Below are positions 63,369 through 64,000 of a stretch of 64,000 nucleotides of DNA, piece by piece (position 1 is the stretch's first letter; each line of letters opens with the position of its first letter). The stretch is from Cyprinodon diabolis (lineage: Eukaryota > Chordata > Actinopteri > Cyprinodontiformes > Cyprinodontidae). A program made the position numbers and the translations under genes. The DNA lies in the NCBI GenBank assembly GCA_030533445.1, contig CM060080.1, positions 9,511,217 to 9,575,216 on the forward strand. Direction: 5' to 3'. Under the pieces are notes generated by a model. That model saw nothing but the letters and a program-made list of their open reading frames with translations, did no database searches and was not told where the DNA came from.

Positions 63369-63579
63369 CTAAGCATTGATCGGTTAAAAAGCCATTTTTA
63401 AATGTTGGTGTTGAATTGTCCTGTTGAATTCTGGAAGGTTTTAGTTTTAGTGCTATTATTTGGGCCATTCTCAGTTTAAAAACATATACATTCATTTTTT
63501 GGTTTTTATCATATTTAGATTGACCTGCTATTAATCCAACAGAACAGAACAGTTTCACATACCACTAACATTACAGTTA

Positions 63580-63862
63580 AGGGCTGGTTATACTCCCAGC
63601 AGCAGTGTCTCGCAGTGAGCTTGTCGCAGATATTTTTGATTTATGCCAAATATTGAAGCATTGTCTGCGCTATGTTATTCCACGCCACAATACAAAAGGG
63701 ACAATCAGGAACTAGTTGTGGGTCTAGATACGGCCGAGGCGGTGAGGAAGTGGTGAGGTGCGCAAGTTTGTGCGACAACGGACGGACATGAGGGCGAAAA
63801 AGAACAGGGATCCAGGTGGAAAAATGGTCCCAGTGTTCTCGTGCACCAGTATAAATCAGCCT
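63580..63862. mobile_element. MITE with AGGGCTGGTTATAC ends and TTA target, 283 bp
   Basis: The left end AGGGCTGGTTATACTCC and the right end CCAGTATAAATCAGCCT are imperfect inverted repeats. TTA lies on both sides (63577-63579 and 63863-63865), matching the TWA preference of PIF/Harbinger elements. The small ORF at 63758-63979 crosses the element end and is not a gene. Confidence 0.65.
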
Positions 63863-64000
63863 TTAGGATGCTGGTTTTTTAAGATCAATCATAGCTCGGT
63901 TGCAGATTTAAGGCATTTTATTTGTTTGTGGATCATAACTTGTGCAACTACTGATGCAAACGCTCAAGAATTACCCTAAAAATTAAATCACTCATTTTCA

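Noticed and set aside
60788..64000. Search for the first daam2 exons
   Set aside because: No sequence resembling the N-terminal GTPase-binding region or the start codon is present; these exons must lie beyond the window.

Overview
The window is eukaryotic and almost certainly from a bony fish (teleost). It holds a vertebrate formin gene split into many exons by GT-AG introns, a fish-type immunity-related GTPase, and a dense set of transposable elements typical of fish: Tc1/mariner, hAT, TTAA-target elements, a tRNA-derived SINE with a GGAT tail, non-LTR fragments and LTR remnants. I cannot name the species.

The main gene is a minus-strand formin, best matched to daam2 (dishevelled-associated activator of morphogenesis 2). 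I rebuilt 22 consecutive coding exons from 60787 down to the stop codon at 10018. Every splice junction has the expected AG and GT, every phase joins, and the exons add up to 2898 bp (965 codons plus stop). About the first 100 residues are missing and must lie beyond 64000. Domain order is the end of the GTPase-binding domain, FH3 armadillo region, coiled coil, proline-rich FH1, FH2 actin-nucleating domain, and the DAD autoinhibitory tail. The choice of DAAM2 over DAAM1 rests on C-terminal residues. A likely 3' UTR runs downstream to about 6.4 kb.

At the left edge (246-1478, plus strand) lies an immunity-related GTPase (IRG) gene in two exons, convergent with daam2. It has an intact P-loop and a plausible C-terminus, but a run of seven A bases breaks the frame, so it is either a pseudogene or carries a sequencing error.

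The introns, especially the 17 kb one between 43677 and 60692, are filled with mobile elements, many with readable ends. They include a near-intact Tc1 transposon with one frameshift (52459-53705), a solo LTR with a 5-bp target duplication (49711-50611), two copies of a hAT derivative that keep part of a BED zinc finger (20900-21423, 62849-63368), several TTAA-target elements, a SINE with a MITE nested inside it (13740-14700), and an element carrying a fragment of a RecQ-type helicase (about 37130-37660). The most biologically interesting point is a 30-nt in-frame microexon in daam2 (30706-30735) with UGC motifs just upstream of its acceptor, matching the position of a known alternative exon in DAAM1. 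I did not find a clearly new gene system.
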